A DNA stretch of 64,000 bases from Channallabes apus (Eukaryota; Chordata; Actinopteri; Siluriformes; Clariidae). The translations under genes were made by a program, and so were the position numbers. The DNA lies in NCBI GenBank assembly GCA_030522415.1, contig CM060121.1, positions 16,532,142 through 16,596,141 of the forward strand, read 5' to 3'. Shown here piece after piece: positions 33,043 through 49,199 of this stretch. The notes beneath the pieces were generated by a model. It did no database searches, was not told the origin of the DNA, and worked only from the letters and a program-made list of their open reading frames with translations. How positions within the stretch are numbered: position 1 is the stretch's first letter; the number at the start of each line of letters is the position of its first letter.

Positions 33043-34265
33043 TTACTTCTTAACCTCCTGTAAAACAAAGACACACAAACATACATAGATTAATCTAATA
33101 TAATAAACATATAGCCTGCGTTCTGTAGCTTTATCTCTTACCCCAAAGTGCTCCCATCCTTTTATTTCCTCGTAAAGGGCATCACCAGGACAGGATGTGT
33201 TCACCAGCTGTCTATGCCCATGTATGGTGAAGTTTGAAATCAGCCTCCCTCCCTCTGTGGCACACTTTGCCAACTGGTTCCTAACTAGATCCATGGTGCT
33301 CTGGGAAGGGATGCTGGTCATGTAGTCTCCTATGAAGGAGACGCCGTAGCCTTTAGAGTTTTGGCCTTTGGTGTGGGCACCCTGCCAGTGCCAGCCACGC
33401 CCTTCATAAACATAGCCATCAGAACCAGCAACATAGCTGGACAGGGACAAACAGAGTAGATGAGGAAAAAAAGCATGAGAGTATGTACATTTGAGATTAT
33501 GATAAACCACAAACTTGAATGAAGCATGGCATCTAAAACTATGTTGCGGTAAGTATTGACTGGTGTTTTAACATCAATTACATTTATTTTACAATTTTAT
33601 ATTTTTCACAAAATATGTTGTAATGATATTAGAAACATAGTATCCTGACATTCCAAATATCATTTTGCCAATCTGAGAAAAGATAAGGCAGCCGTGCTAG
33701 TTTTGTCAATTTAATTTCAATGTTGGATTGAAGAATGTGTTAAAATAAATACAGTGGAATCTTGGATTACAAGAATAATTCGTTCCGGAAGCGGGCTCGT
33801 ATTACAAAACAATCGTAAACCAAATTTAATTTTCCCATAAGAAATAATAATCTCGTTTAACTTTTTATGAACAACATTTTTCGTGTATTACTGAATGTCA
33901 AAAGGGGGCACTGGTGGCTCAGTGGTAGGTGTTTCGCCTGCCATGCGGAAGGCCCGGGTTCGATTCCCAGCCAGTGCCCAAACCCCCCTGCCACTAGATG
34001 CAGTGCCGGTCCCAAGCCCGGATAAAATGGGAGGGTTGCGTCAGGAAGGGCATCCGGCGTAAAACCTGTGCCAAGTTGTTGTGCGGACTGGATATTCTGC
34101 TGTGGCGACCCCTTGCCGGGAGCGGCCGAAAGACCAATAACACAACAACTGAATTTCAAAAATATTGGATAATATATATATATCCATAATGGAAAAGAAG
34201 ACTCATGATCTTTGGATCTTTATCCAAAATGTAGTTGATGAAGTGCATTTTCATTTAAAACCCAC

Positions 34266-34310
<45 letters not shown>

Positions 34311-37300
34311 TATTATTATTATTATTATTTAGTTAGTTCTTTGTTTAATGATGTTAGTCCCTATATGGCCAAAGGTTATATAATATATAATCAATATATA
34401 CTCAGCAAAAAAAGAAACGCCCCTTTTTCAGGACTGTGTATTTCAACAATAATGTTGTAAAAATCCAAATAACTTTACAGATCTTCATTGTAAAGGGTTT
34501 AAACAATGTTTTCCATGCATGTTCAATTAACCATAATCAATTAATTAACATGCACCTGTGGAATGGTTGTTAAGACCTTAACAGCTTACAGAAAGTAGGC
34601 ATTTAAGGTCACAGTTCTAAAAACGCAGGACACTAAAGAGACTTGTCTACCGACTGTGAAAAACACCCAAAGAAAGATGCCCAGGGTCCCTGCTCATCTG
34701 CGTGAACGTGCATTAGGCATGCTGCAGGGAGGCATGAGGACTGCTGATGTGGCTAGGGCAATAAATCGCCATGTCCGCACTGTGAGACGCCTAAGACCGC
34801 GCTACAGGGAGACAGGAAGGACAGCTGATCATCCTCGCAGTGGAAGACCACGTGTAACAACACCCACAGAATGGGTACATCCGAATATCACACCTGCGTG
34901 ACAGGTACAGGATGGCCACAACAACTGCCCGAGTCACACCAGGAACACACAATCCCTCCATCTCACAGCAAGAACTGACAAATCTGGTCCAGTCCATGAG
35001 GAGGAGATGCACTGCAGTACTTCAAGCAGCTGGTGGCCACCAGATACTGACTGGTACTGACTGATTTTGAGCCTCCCTTCATTCAGGGACACATTGTGAA
35101 ACATTTTTAGTTTATGTCTCATAGTGTTGACTCTTTTAGTGTTCATACAAATATTTACACATTAAGTTTACTGAAAGTAAAAACAGTTGAAAGTCAGAGG
35201 ACGTTTCTTTTTTTGCGGAGTATATGTTTTATTTATATATAATCCCTATATGGCCAAAGGTTTGTGGACACCTCACCATTCTCATTCTTCTGGAAAGGCT
35301 TTCCAATAGATTTTTTTTACCTGTCAGTAGGGATATTTGTGGCTATTTTTGGTCATTCCGCTACAAGAACTTTAGAGGACAGGAACTAATTTCAAGCAAG
35401 GAGGCCTGGCCCACAGTTGGCATTCCACGCCATCCTAAAGGTGTTCAGTGGGTTTTTGTGTCAGGGTTCTGTGGAGAGCATTTGAGTTCTTATACTGCAG
35501 CCATGGCAAACCAGATCTAATGCACAGGGCCATTGTCATGCTGGAACAGGTTTGGGCCTCTTAGCTCCAGTAAATGGAAAGTGTAATGTTATAGGATGTA
35601 CAGCATACAAAGACATCCTATACAGTAGTGTGCTTTTATCCTTGTGGCAACTTTTTGGGAGAGGCCCAGGTGCAGGTGTTCAAACATGCACAAATTCTTG
35701 GATGGAACAAATACGTGGCAAGACTTTTACTTTTTGAAGCCGGAGTGTCCACTTCTGCACGAAAATAGCAAAAACTTTGGAATTCTCAAGTGAATAGCTA
35801 ACTTTCTGTGGCAAATTTCTGTATACGATCTTCAGGAAACAATTCAACCATGTGACACCAGAGTACTGCAGATGTCTTGCATAAAATTACAAATCATTCT
35901 TATCTTGATTGTCAATATTTTCTAAAAGTAAAAAAGTTAATAAAACATTTCAACTTTTATTTTAATACTTTTGGCCACCACTGTAGGTGGTTCATTTGAT
36001 AAAAGTTAAAATGGAGAAATATCAGTGTTTCCTGTTCACACCTGTATCCAATGTCGTCCCAGCCACGGTCATCCTGATGGAACCTCTGCATAGCCCTCAT
36101 ATCTTGCGAGCACTGCTGGAAAGACAGACATGGCTGGGACGGCTCATAAGTATGATGGATATATAGGAAGGATAAAGGAAGGGACAGCAAAATGGGAGTC
36201 CCACGGTAGGGCTGAGCTTGCCACATGCAACGTGGAATGATGGCTGGACAGTCTGAGGATAAGGTAGAAATGCAGAGGTTAATCTTCTTGTAGCCTAGTC
36301 AAAGTGACATCAGGAGACCAGCAAGAGTACATTTAAAAGCTTATGTTTGCTACAAGCCCGTCTTATAACATACCAGTCTGTGTTCAAGCCTGTCTCTTAC
36401 TTCCGTGGATAATCTCACCCGAATGCTGTTAATTGCTGCAGAAACCAGTCTGTCCTTTACTCATCCCCACAAAATGCTCATACTGGACATTCATCCAGGT
36501 ACTAGCTGACATTTCTGTTTCACAAATAGGTTATAATCCCTTTAACCCTTAAAGCCCAAGCGACACAGGTCAGCATACAGTAGGTCAATCACAATAAAAA
36601 ATATATATATATGTGTTTATATAAAAGCCTCTCTGGAGTGTGTTAATAGGAAAGCTTCAGACGGCAAACTGTGTATTTTTGAATATGTCAGGTAGAACAA
36701 AAGTTTTCATTACTTTTATGAATGGTGAATTTTACCACTACAGAATATGGGAATTAAGTTAATCTAAAAATGAGCATATTATTATTATTATTATTTTTGG
36801 TCATAGAAACAACTGAAAACAACCATAGAAACTTGTGATTATGTGTATTTGTGCTATTTCCTTGCCTTCGTGAACCAGGCTTAAAATTCTAATTATATTG
36901 TCTATATTGTGCTGGAAAAAAATTATATGTCACTCTATATTGCACAATTCTGAGCCCTATATATGTTCATTAAAAAACACAGCAAAAGAAAATAATGGTT
37001 AAAATGCTTTGAGGGATTTAAATGATCCAAAGTCACCTAAACAAGAATTGGTTTCCATTTAAGTTTGGTTCATCTCAAGTTTCCTTCTTCATCTCATTTC
37101 AGCAAAAATAAATAAATAAATAAAAATTTCATTGTGCTAGCTTTCTCATTAGGGATCAAAATTTTTGACAATGTCAGAATGCAAAAGTTAATGGAAAAGC
37201 AACATACCTATGTACTTGTGAACAAACGTCTTCAGCCCTTCATCCATATCCATTTGTTTGTTTCTTTTGTTAGATTTTTTCTCATATTTATCCAGCCTTC

Positions 37301-39938
37301 GATATATATTCAGAGCCTTAGTTACTTGCTTTCTCAGTGAATCAAGGTTGACCAGCTTCCTGAAGTTGCTTCTGCGAAGCCGGCTGATCAGCGCAGGTGC
37401 TGCGTCAAGCCCTCCGCTATTCAGCCGATAGTTGTAGTACTGTGTAAGGAGGCTACTCAAAGTTGGCAGGTTCCTGTTAGGTTTAGCAACATGCTTCCCT
37501 AAAATCATTCCATCCATGCCTCCATTTATTAGAGCTTCTGTGACCAAGGAGGGCCCACCAGAAAGAGTGAAGACCTGAGGGTTTCTCACATTGTCCCAAC
37601 ATCCATTAGGACCTAGATGTAATGAGGTGGAGGATTGAGTTTTGGAAAGCTGAAGGAATGAGACAGCTAGGTTCTTGGTGAGAGCAAGAGGGTAGAGACC
37701 AGGCACACGTGGCCAGGAGGTGGATTTCAGACCGGCTTCAAGGCCCAACAGAAGAGGAATCAGAGCCACAGTCGTTCCATCTTCTGTGAGTACGACACCT
37801 TCCTCGAATTCCTGCACCACTTGGTGTTTAAGAACGTTGGAGATATACTCATCGAGTGGTGACTTTATTACAAGACTCTCTTCGTCAGTGAGGGGGCCGA
37901 GATAATACTGGATAAATGGCGTGTCAATGCCAGCAGCTTTACGCAAACCCCTCAGCACCGCTAGAGGCTGGAGCCCAGGGTTCTCAGACTCGATATTCTC
38001 CACTGCTTTAATGAAGTTGTTCATGTGCTTTGTGTTGATGTCTAACCAGGAAAAACAACAGGTTATAAATCGGTATAATAATCATGTCGACAAGATGATC
38101 AACTTAATTTATAACCTACTGACTGTACGGCAAAATAACAATATGACTAATAAACGAAGATTTCAAAAATAGAGGATGGTAAATTACTTTGGTAATGTTC
38201 GGTCTCCTCCTGTTTTATAAATATTTGTTTTCATGCATTTACATATCTACTTCTAACTCAGGCCTGGGCAAATAACTAGAGATTAGTCATGAAAGCTGAG
38301 CTCGGAATGCAATAAAATCTCTACTTATGAAATGCTTATTGGACTCAAGATTGAAGAAAAAAAAATCACATTAGTGATTTGGCATGAATTCTGCTCCATC
38401 CTATAACATTAAGTGGAAGAATAAATGGATAAAAGTGTTGTTCATTAATAAATTAGAAACTGCTGAGGAAATGATTGATATTATTGGAAAATAATTAACT
38501 TCAGGGTGATAATGACCATTCAAACCACTTAATCATTGATTTTTTAATATAACGTCACTCTTAATCGATTAAAACTCTGATGAGAAAAGGGCAGAAAACT
38601 AATTTAAGTCTAAAATCTAAGAATCAAATCTAAAGATTAACCATATGACACCAGTACAGCCTAAACCAGAGTATGCCTGTGGAAATAAAATCATAAAAAG
38701 TGAACATAGTACACTTGAGCTGCCAATACAGGTTTGACCTGTGCCACACAGAAGACAGGGTCGGACCTGGGTCCGTTGGCGCCCGTAGGTGGGTTTGCTG
38801 CATTGATGCGCCCCCATCCCCAAACCACCCCAAAAAATGTGCGTTGTGCCACCTAAGATTTGGTGCCCTAGGCAACTGTCAAGGCAATTTTGTGCCACAG
38901 TAGCTCTTCTGTGGGACTGGACCAGACAAGCTAGCCTTTGCTCCACTTATCGCTGGTTGTCTTTCCTTGGACCTCTTTTGACAGGTGCTAATCACTGCAT
39001 GTTGGGAACACCCCAAGACACCTGCCATTCAGAGATGCTCTGACATAGTTGTGTACAGCAGAACTTGGCCCATGTCAAAGGTTCTTACACTTGCCCATCA
39101 CAACACAAGAATTTTGAGAACTGACTGTTCTGATTGTTCTCTTGCTGACTAAGATATACCATCCCATGACTAGTGGTTTTAACATTGTAGCTGATTAGCA
39201 TATGTTCAACATTATGATTCTCATATATATTATGTACATTTTTTAAATAATTATAATTATAATATAAAGGGAATAGACATAATTTGGGTTCTGCTCAAGT
39301 TTTTATTATTACTATTATTATTATTATAGTCAGCCAAAGTGTATACACATTTTAGGAAAAGAAATATAGTATGATGTATAGTAAATTAATATATTTATAA
39401 TATATTACCATAATATTATCATATATATCACATATAGCAATACATTTTATATTAAAGTATTTATACAAGTTTTTCTTTTTTAGAAAATTATTTCAAAAGA
39501 TACTCCACCCAAAGAATACTGAATTGATTTGAACTTAAGATGTCTATATCTTCTTGATTAACACACTGTATAAGATTCAAGATTCATTCAAGATTCAAAG
39601 AACTTTATTAATCCCAAAGGGAAATTGCTTATGCTCGGTTAAAGGTGCTCACAGTTGTTAACTACGGAAGGTAATAAAGGTAATAAATAATAATACAAAA
39701 AAAAAAATGGGTAAGTATTAGTGTCCTGTTCCTAACACAATTCCTAAAGGAATTGTGTTTTTAAAACACATTTCACATTTAATTGTCATTTTTGCATTTT
39801 TTTTTTCTGTGATGTTTCAGGACTACTACCTGCCTTCGGGTTTATTAAAAATAAAACAACGGCATGTTACTTACCATCTGTGAAACACTGGACCACCAGC
39901 ACATACAGAAAAATCATCCATCTGTATCGTAAATCCAT
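33043..39938 (-). CDS. pglyrp2: PGLYRP2-type secreted N-acetylmuramoyl-L-alanine amidase
   Basis: Coding exons: 39938-39875, 38041-37208, 36252-36042, 33436-33142, 33057-33043; total 1419 nt, 472 residues. Residues 1-21 form a signal peptide (MDLRYRWMIFLYVLVVQCF). Exon 2 encodes the long N-terminal domain typical of PGLYRP2. Exons 3 and 4 encode the PGRP/amidase_2 domain from about Cys301 to Gly468. Its zinc site is visible: His332/333 in IHHTY, His444 in HGHR, Cys452 in SCPG eight residues later, and tyrosines around GWDDIGY. An active amidase is therefore expected, cleaving the lactyl amide between MurNAc and L-Ala in extracellular peptidoglycan. Shorter PGRP paralogs are less likely because exon 2 is present. 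The last exon adds only EVKK before the stop. The intron between exons 3 and 4 is filled with transposons. Confidence 0.92.
33757..34290. mobile_element. TIR element of the CAGTGGAACC family, interrupted by a SINE
   Basis: The left end CAGTGGAATCTTGGATTACA matches the reversed right end of 13380-13952 for about 120 bp (including CCCATAAGAAATAAT). The right end was not located; 34148 onward may be its remainder. Confidence 0.55.
33904..34147 (+). mobile_element. tRNA-derived SINE with 14-bp target duplication
   Basis: The head has an A-box-like TGGCTCAGTGG (33915-33925) and B-box GGTTCGATTCC (33957-33967). The body contains GGGCATCCGGCGTAAAACC. It is flanked by direct repeats ACTGAATGTCAAAA (33890-33903) and ACTGAATTTCAAAA (34148-34161), one mismatch. 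Confidence 0.85.
34267..34330 (+). repeat. ATT microsatellite
   Basis: Trinucleotide repeat with one interruption (ACC), in a PGLYRP2 intron. Confidence 0.9.
34401..35220 (+). mobile_element. 820-bp internally deleted Tc1-like element with clear TIRs
   Basis: Ends CTCAGCAAAAAAAGAAACGC and ACGTTTCTTTTTTTGCGGAG, flanked by TA (34399-34400, 35221-35222). It keeps the transposase N-terminus (MPRVPAHLRERALGMLQGG) and a 3' remnant; the DDE core is deleted. It lies in a PGLYRP2 intron. Confidence 0.8.
35223..35985 (+). repeat. Fish DNA repeat (TATGGCCAAAGG type)
   Basis: Contains ATGGCCAAAGGTTTGTGGAC, GTGTTCAGTGGG, CATTGTCATGCTGGAACAGG and TTTGGGCCTCTTAGCTCCAG, which I recognise as a common teleost non-autonomous DNA repeat; superfamily not assigned. 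Confidence 0.55.
36042..36252 (-). CDS. pglyrp2: PGLYRP2 exon 3, start of the amidase domain
   Basis: Encodes DCPAIIPRCMWQAQPYRG, then FLYIHHTYEP containing the first zinc-binding His, and ends DDRGWDDIGY. It joins in frame to exon 4, which starts SYVAGSDGYVYEGRGW. Acceptor TCCTCAG at 36253, donor ACAG|GTGTGA at 36042. Confidence 0.9.
39590..39628 (+). repeat. Teleost dispersed repeat fragment (AACTTTATTAATCCC)
   Basis: AAGAACTTTATTAATCCC followed by AAAGGGAAATTGC resembles a common fish retroelement tail. Confidence 0.45.
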
Positions 39939-39999
39939 GTGTGCGAACCTCTTCGAACACAACCCGTGTTAAAAATAAGGAACAAGACAGCACATGCAA

Positions 40000-41170
40000 A
40001 ATATGCTGGCTTTTATATCCACATCCCCTTGATATCCTGTTACATAAGAGAATATTCTGATAAACTGTCCGTTTGAAACCTATTCTTGTCAGTTGAATCA
40101 TGGGAAAATGACATGTGCAATATGGGCCCTTCCAGCTTAAACATTCAAGGTCCCATCTTTAATGTTTATTTATCAATTTTACACAAAAACACCTAAAGTC
40201 TTCTGCACAGCCTAACACAGGCAGCAACATTTATTTCTGATACGAACACCACAGTGGGTAATCATTAACCAGTCAGTAAATTACAGGATGTAAATTCTAT
40301 GGTCATTTTTCATTGCCACAGCATTGCATGTTTGAGGAGAGAGTAAACAGTCGCTTGTTACACATGTACGTACAAGAACTCTGAGCAGTTCAGGATCAAA
40401 AGGACAAAGTATAAGAACTGGAGTACTTGAATGAACAATGAATTAAAAAAAAATAAAAAATTGCTCAAAATTGTTCCACCAAGCAGGACCAATAGCTAAT
40501 AGTCATGTGGAAACATGCATCTATGGCCGGAGAAATTTGTAATACAAGACAAAAATGTTTTGGAAAACTACATGCTCCTAGCCGTATTTGTAAAAGCAGT
40601 CATTTCCAAGTTGTAGCGATTAAGGTGAACAAATAACTAAAAATAGTTTGTATTCTGGATGTATAGTTACAGGAATTGCAGTAAGGGCAAAAAGATTTGC
40701 AAAGTGGACCAAACTAACAAATTCCAATTGTGCACTTTTCAATGCAAATTATTTCATTTTCACGAGCACTAATTTTCTACACGCCTCCTCAAAACCTAAA
40801 ACTGCTGAAGCTACAGTATGTGAAATGCCTGTAGTGGGAAGTAGGGAATTCCAACATAGACTATGCAAAGTCTTTTTATAAGACCGAGCATTTCAGTATG
40901 AACACAACTGAAAAGTGCTGACCACTAAAGTGTGCATTTAGAAACCAGTGACTTCCCTTTACACCAGTCAGTTCTAATGAACACTAGGCAGCGAGTACCA
41001 TATAGGTTACCACAATGATTAACTAAGCTGTTGATCATTTGCTCTTTTTTTTAATAAAAAGGTAAAGTAGAATAAATTTGTATGCAAAGGTCCTATATTT
41101 TTCCCCCAAACATGTCCATTATTAGAACTATTAATACAAGAGAAAGAATCAAGACAACTGAGAGTTTGTG
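40000..41170. other. Intergenic DNA between PGLYRP2 and DDX5
   Basis: No gene, RNA gene or clear transposon recognised; AT-rich sequence. It includes the likely PGLYRP2 promoter side and the DDX5 3' flank. Confidence 0.5.
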
Positions 41171-41171
41171 T

Positions 41172-41177
41172 TTTATT
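41172..41177 (-). terminator. Candidate DDX5 polyadenylation signal
   Basis: AATAAA on the minus strand about 245 nt after the DDX5 stop. The interval is AT-rich and free of genes. Alternative signals further down (to about 40.4 kb) cannot be excluded. Confidence 0.35.
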
Positions 41178-41420
41178 TAAGAGCCATGTAATGGCCCAGT
41201 ATAATATCTGAAACTTTACAGTTGTAAATTAATAAATGAAACTAGTACAAAAAGAGTGAAAATTGAGGAATGGAATAAAAAATAACCCATCATTAACTGC
41301 TGCACTGCAGACGGAAACAATTAATTTTAAATCCTGTAAGGTTGAACATTAACAGTGATATAAAAGTTACACAAGGCAATAAATTATACTGTGCGTATAC
41401 AGATGGGTGCGAAAGTTTAT

Positions 41421-46624
<5,204 letters not shown>

Positions 46625-46771
46625 TTTGTAATCTTAACGAAACTTACAAACGAATTTGCCAAATAAATAAAAAGAAAAACTAAACGACTGTTTATAACGA
46701 TAATTAGGCCCCAGTTCTTCCCGTACTGGCTGTGACGGTGTCTTCAATGCCGGCAATGAAGAACCCTCACT

Positions 46772-46817
46772 GGGCTTATATACCAACAGGAAATGACGTC
46801 CTGGAAAATACGTCACT
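46772..46817 (-). promoter_or_regulatory. DDX5 core promoter: TATA box and CRE-like sites
   Basis: On the minus strand a TATATAAG box lies at about 46775-46783, roughly 150 nt upstream of the start codon. Just upstream are TGACGTC (46794-46800, near palindromic) and a second ACGTCA (46810-46815). The arrangement suggests a TATA-driven, CREB/ATF-responsive promoter with a start near 46745. Motif reading only. Confidence 0.5.
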
Positions 46818-47260
46818 GGCATGCACGTGCTGCGGACGCTTTCCGGTTTCACTAAACCCCACCCTGTCCGACATTTGAAGCAATCTGATTGATGCATGTT
46901 TTTGCATGAAACTCTTCATTTATACATATATGCATATTTATAAATAATTTCAATTAGTGTCAAGTTTAAGGTGCATTAAAGAGGTAGAGAAATACTATCA
47001 AATAATATATGAATATATTATGAAAATACCTCTTCTATGTACACATGCATGATGATTGTATAGTGTTAAGCAGTAATATATATATTATTTACACACTTAA
47101 AGGAAAAGAAAAACTTTAAAAATATTTCAAGATTGTATTATAAATGTTATATATTTTTAAATAGTATTATGCTATATACTTTATGACCAAAAAATTTGTA
47201 TTAAAGTATTTATACAAGTTTTTCTTTTCTGAAGTGCGTATACATTTTTTTGTCTGACTC

Positions 47261-47264
<4 letters not shown>

Positions 47265-47292
<28 letters not shown>
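47265..47292 (+). repeat. TG microsatellite
   Basis: About 14 TG units next to a SINE copy. Confidence 0.9.
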
Positions 47293-47294
<2 letters not shown>

Positions 47295-47319
47295 TGTTTG
47301 TTAATCTTTCAGTTGCTCC

Positions 47320-47515
47320 CATTGAGGAGTCACAGCAGCAAACCATCCAATCCGCACATAACTTTGCACAGGTTTTTACATCGGATGTATTCCTGATGCA
47401 ACTCTCCCATTTTATCCAGGCTTGGGACCAGCACTGCATCTAGCTGGGGCATTGGATGCGAACTGCACATGGGCCTTCCGCATGGCAGGCAAGAAACCTA
47501 CCACTGCACAGACTG
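47320..47515 (-). mobile_element. tRNA-derived SINE copy
   Basis: Reverse-orientation copy with CTCCCATTTTATCCAGGCTT, GACCAGCACTGCATCTAG and GGCCTTCCGCATGGCAGGC. The B-box is lost. Confidence 0.65.
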
Positions 47516-47539
47516 CAGAATGTCTACAGCGATGGCACA

Positions 47540-47740
47540 TACAACAGACACGAGCAGCAGCAGCGAGTTGATTGCACAGTCCATTCGCTGGTAATGGTAG
47601 CAAAGAAATTCTATTTGGCTGCTGTTTGCACAGGTAGTTCTGCCACAAGTGTCTTTTTTTGTCATACTGTGAGCATGACACAGGTGTTCCTCACACATTT
47701 AGTGAATAAGGCCTGTGACGGAACTACCTGTGGTGTGAGA
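47540..47740 (-). repeat. Unclassified repeat, related to 8420-8760
   Basis: About 45 nt centred on TGCTACCATTACCAGCGAAT align well with TGCTACCATTACCTGCGAAT at about 8488. Family unknown. Confidence 0.45.
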
Positions 47741-48344
47741 TAATAACATAAATTAATTTGATTACCAAATCATCATTAGGTTAATGTACCTGGGCATAGC
47801 CACAGGTAAACCTCCAGAAATGTAATAAACAAACAACGAACATGTATTAGACCACATTACCAACTAACTTAATTCTGTAATGCTGGTTGAAATATTTGAC
47901 CTTTTGTTCTGTATTTGAACACATTTCATTCAATTGAATAGTAATTAAGCAGCACTTTTAACAGGGGACATTTACAAGATAGCTCTACTGAAATACAGAT
48001 TTAGATGCTAGCAAGCTGACCGTGGCAAGGAGAATTTTTGAAATTATAGAAACCGTGAGAGTGACCAAGCTCACCTTTTTTGGGTGTCATTGGATAGTGG
48101 GATTATAAATCATTACTCTTTTAAAGCCATATACTATAAAATGAAACAGTACTATGTGTGCTGAAAGAATGTTTACTATGGACACTATAGTCTTTAACTT
48201 TAGTGTGCATTTTGTCCAAGTTAGATTATAATCTATCAGAATAGCTTTGTGTCTTTTTGTCATCTACATGTTTAACATGTTTCTGTATTTTTTATATCAT
48301 ACTTTATGTAAATAAGCATATGTAAATAAGCAAAGCACGGTACG

Positions 48345-48590
48345 CATGGTGCCAATCCTTTGCATAGCGGACATGCACATACCACAAGCTCATTCACACA
48401 CTACAGGCAATTCTGGGAGCACCATTGAGCCTAATCTGCATGTTTTTGGACTGTGGGAGGAAACCAAAGTACCTGGAGGAAACCCACCAAGCACAGGAAG
48501 AACATGCAAACTCCACGCACACAGACCCGAGGTAGGAATCAAACCCTCGACTCTGGAGGTGCAAGGCCACTGTGCCACCTTATTTCAGCC
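48345..48590 (+). repeat. Mermaid-type repeat
   Basis: Contains ACTGTGGGAGGAAACC, GGAAACCCACCAAGCACAGG and GAACATGCAAACTCCACGCA, then GGTAGGAATCAAACCC and ends near GCCACTGTGCCACC. Confidence 0.7.
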
Positions 48591-49199
48591 AAATGTATTT
48601 TCAAAGTTATAGCTATTATTTAAGTATTACATAAACAAAGTGACCGTCTACCAATTTTTCAGTAAAATTAGTTTATTTAAAACATTATCATTGGTGACCC
48701 CTTACATCATACTATGTGGAATTAAGCAGTATTTTCTCTTTTATTCTTCAGCTTTTAAATTTCCTTTGGAGATCAAAAATATGTCTATTTATCCATCCCT
48801 CTGTTGATCATTACCTTAATGCCTACCAACTACATCTATGCACTGATCTTCATTCCTATTGCTACTGCACCAGTCTTACTGTCTAACTGTGTATTAAATG
48901 GTCATTAGAGAGATATTTTGAAAACTGCCTGCCACCTGTCTCTGTAACTTTTCATCGTGAACTATTCACACCCCTGTCCTTCTCTTTCAAAACAAATGAA
49001 AACCCCTTTATCATTCAAACAAAGGCAATTGCTTTCTTTCTCTCAGCCTCCTGACACATTTAATCACCCTGATCTGAATTACAATAGCCAATCCTGATGA
49101 GAGATCATCAGAAGTTCACTGCACTTTACAGATGATACTCAAAGACCTTTAAGGTTGTGATATTTTTGGACTGTTACTGAAACCCTACACACATACACA

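Noticed and set aside
33904..33980. tRNA gene with A- and B-boxes
   Set aside because: The stretch is the head of a SINE with a 14-bp target duplication; related copies occur elsewhere and the cloverleaf is not closed.
34267..34330. CRISPR-like array
   Set aside because: A simple ATT repeat without spacers, in a vertebrate intron.
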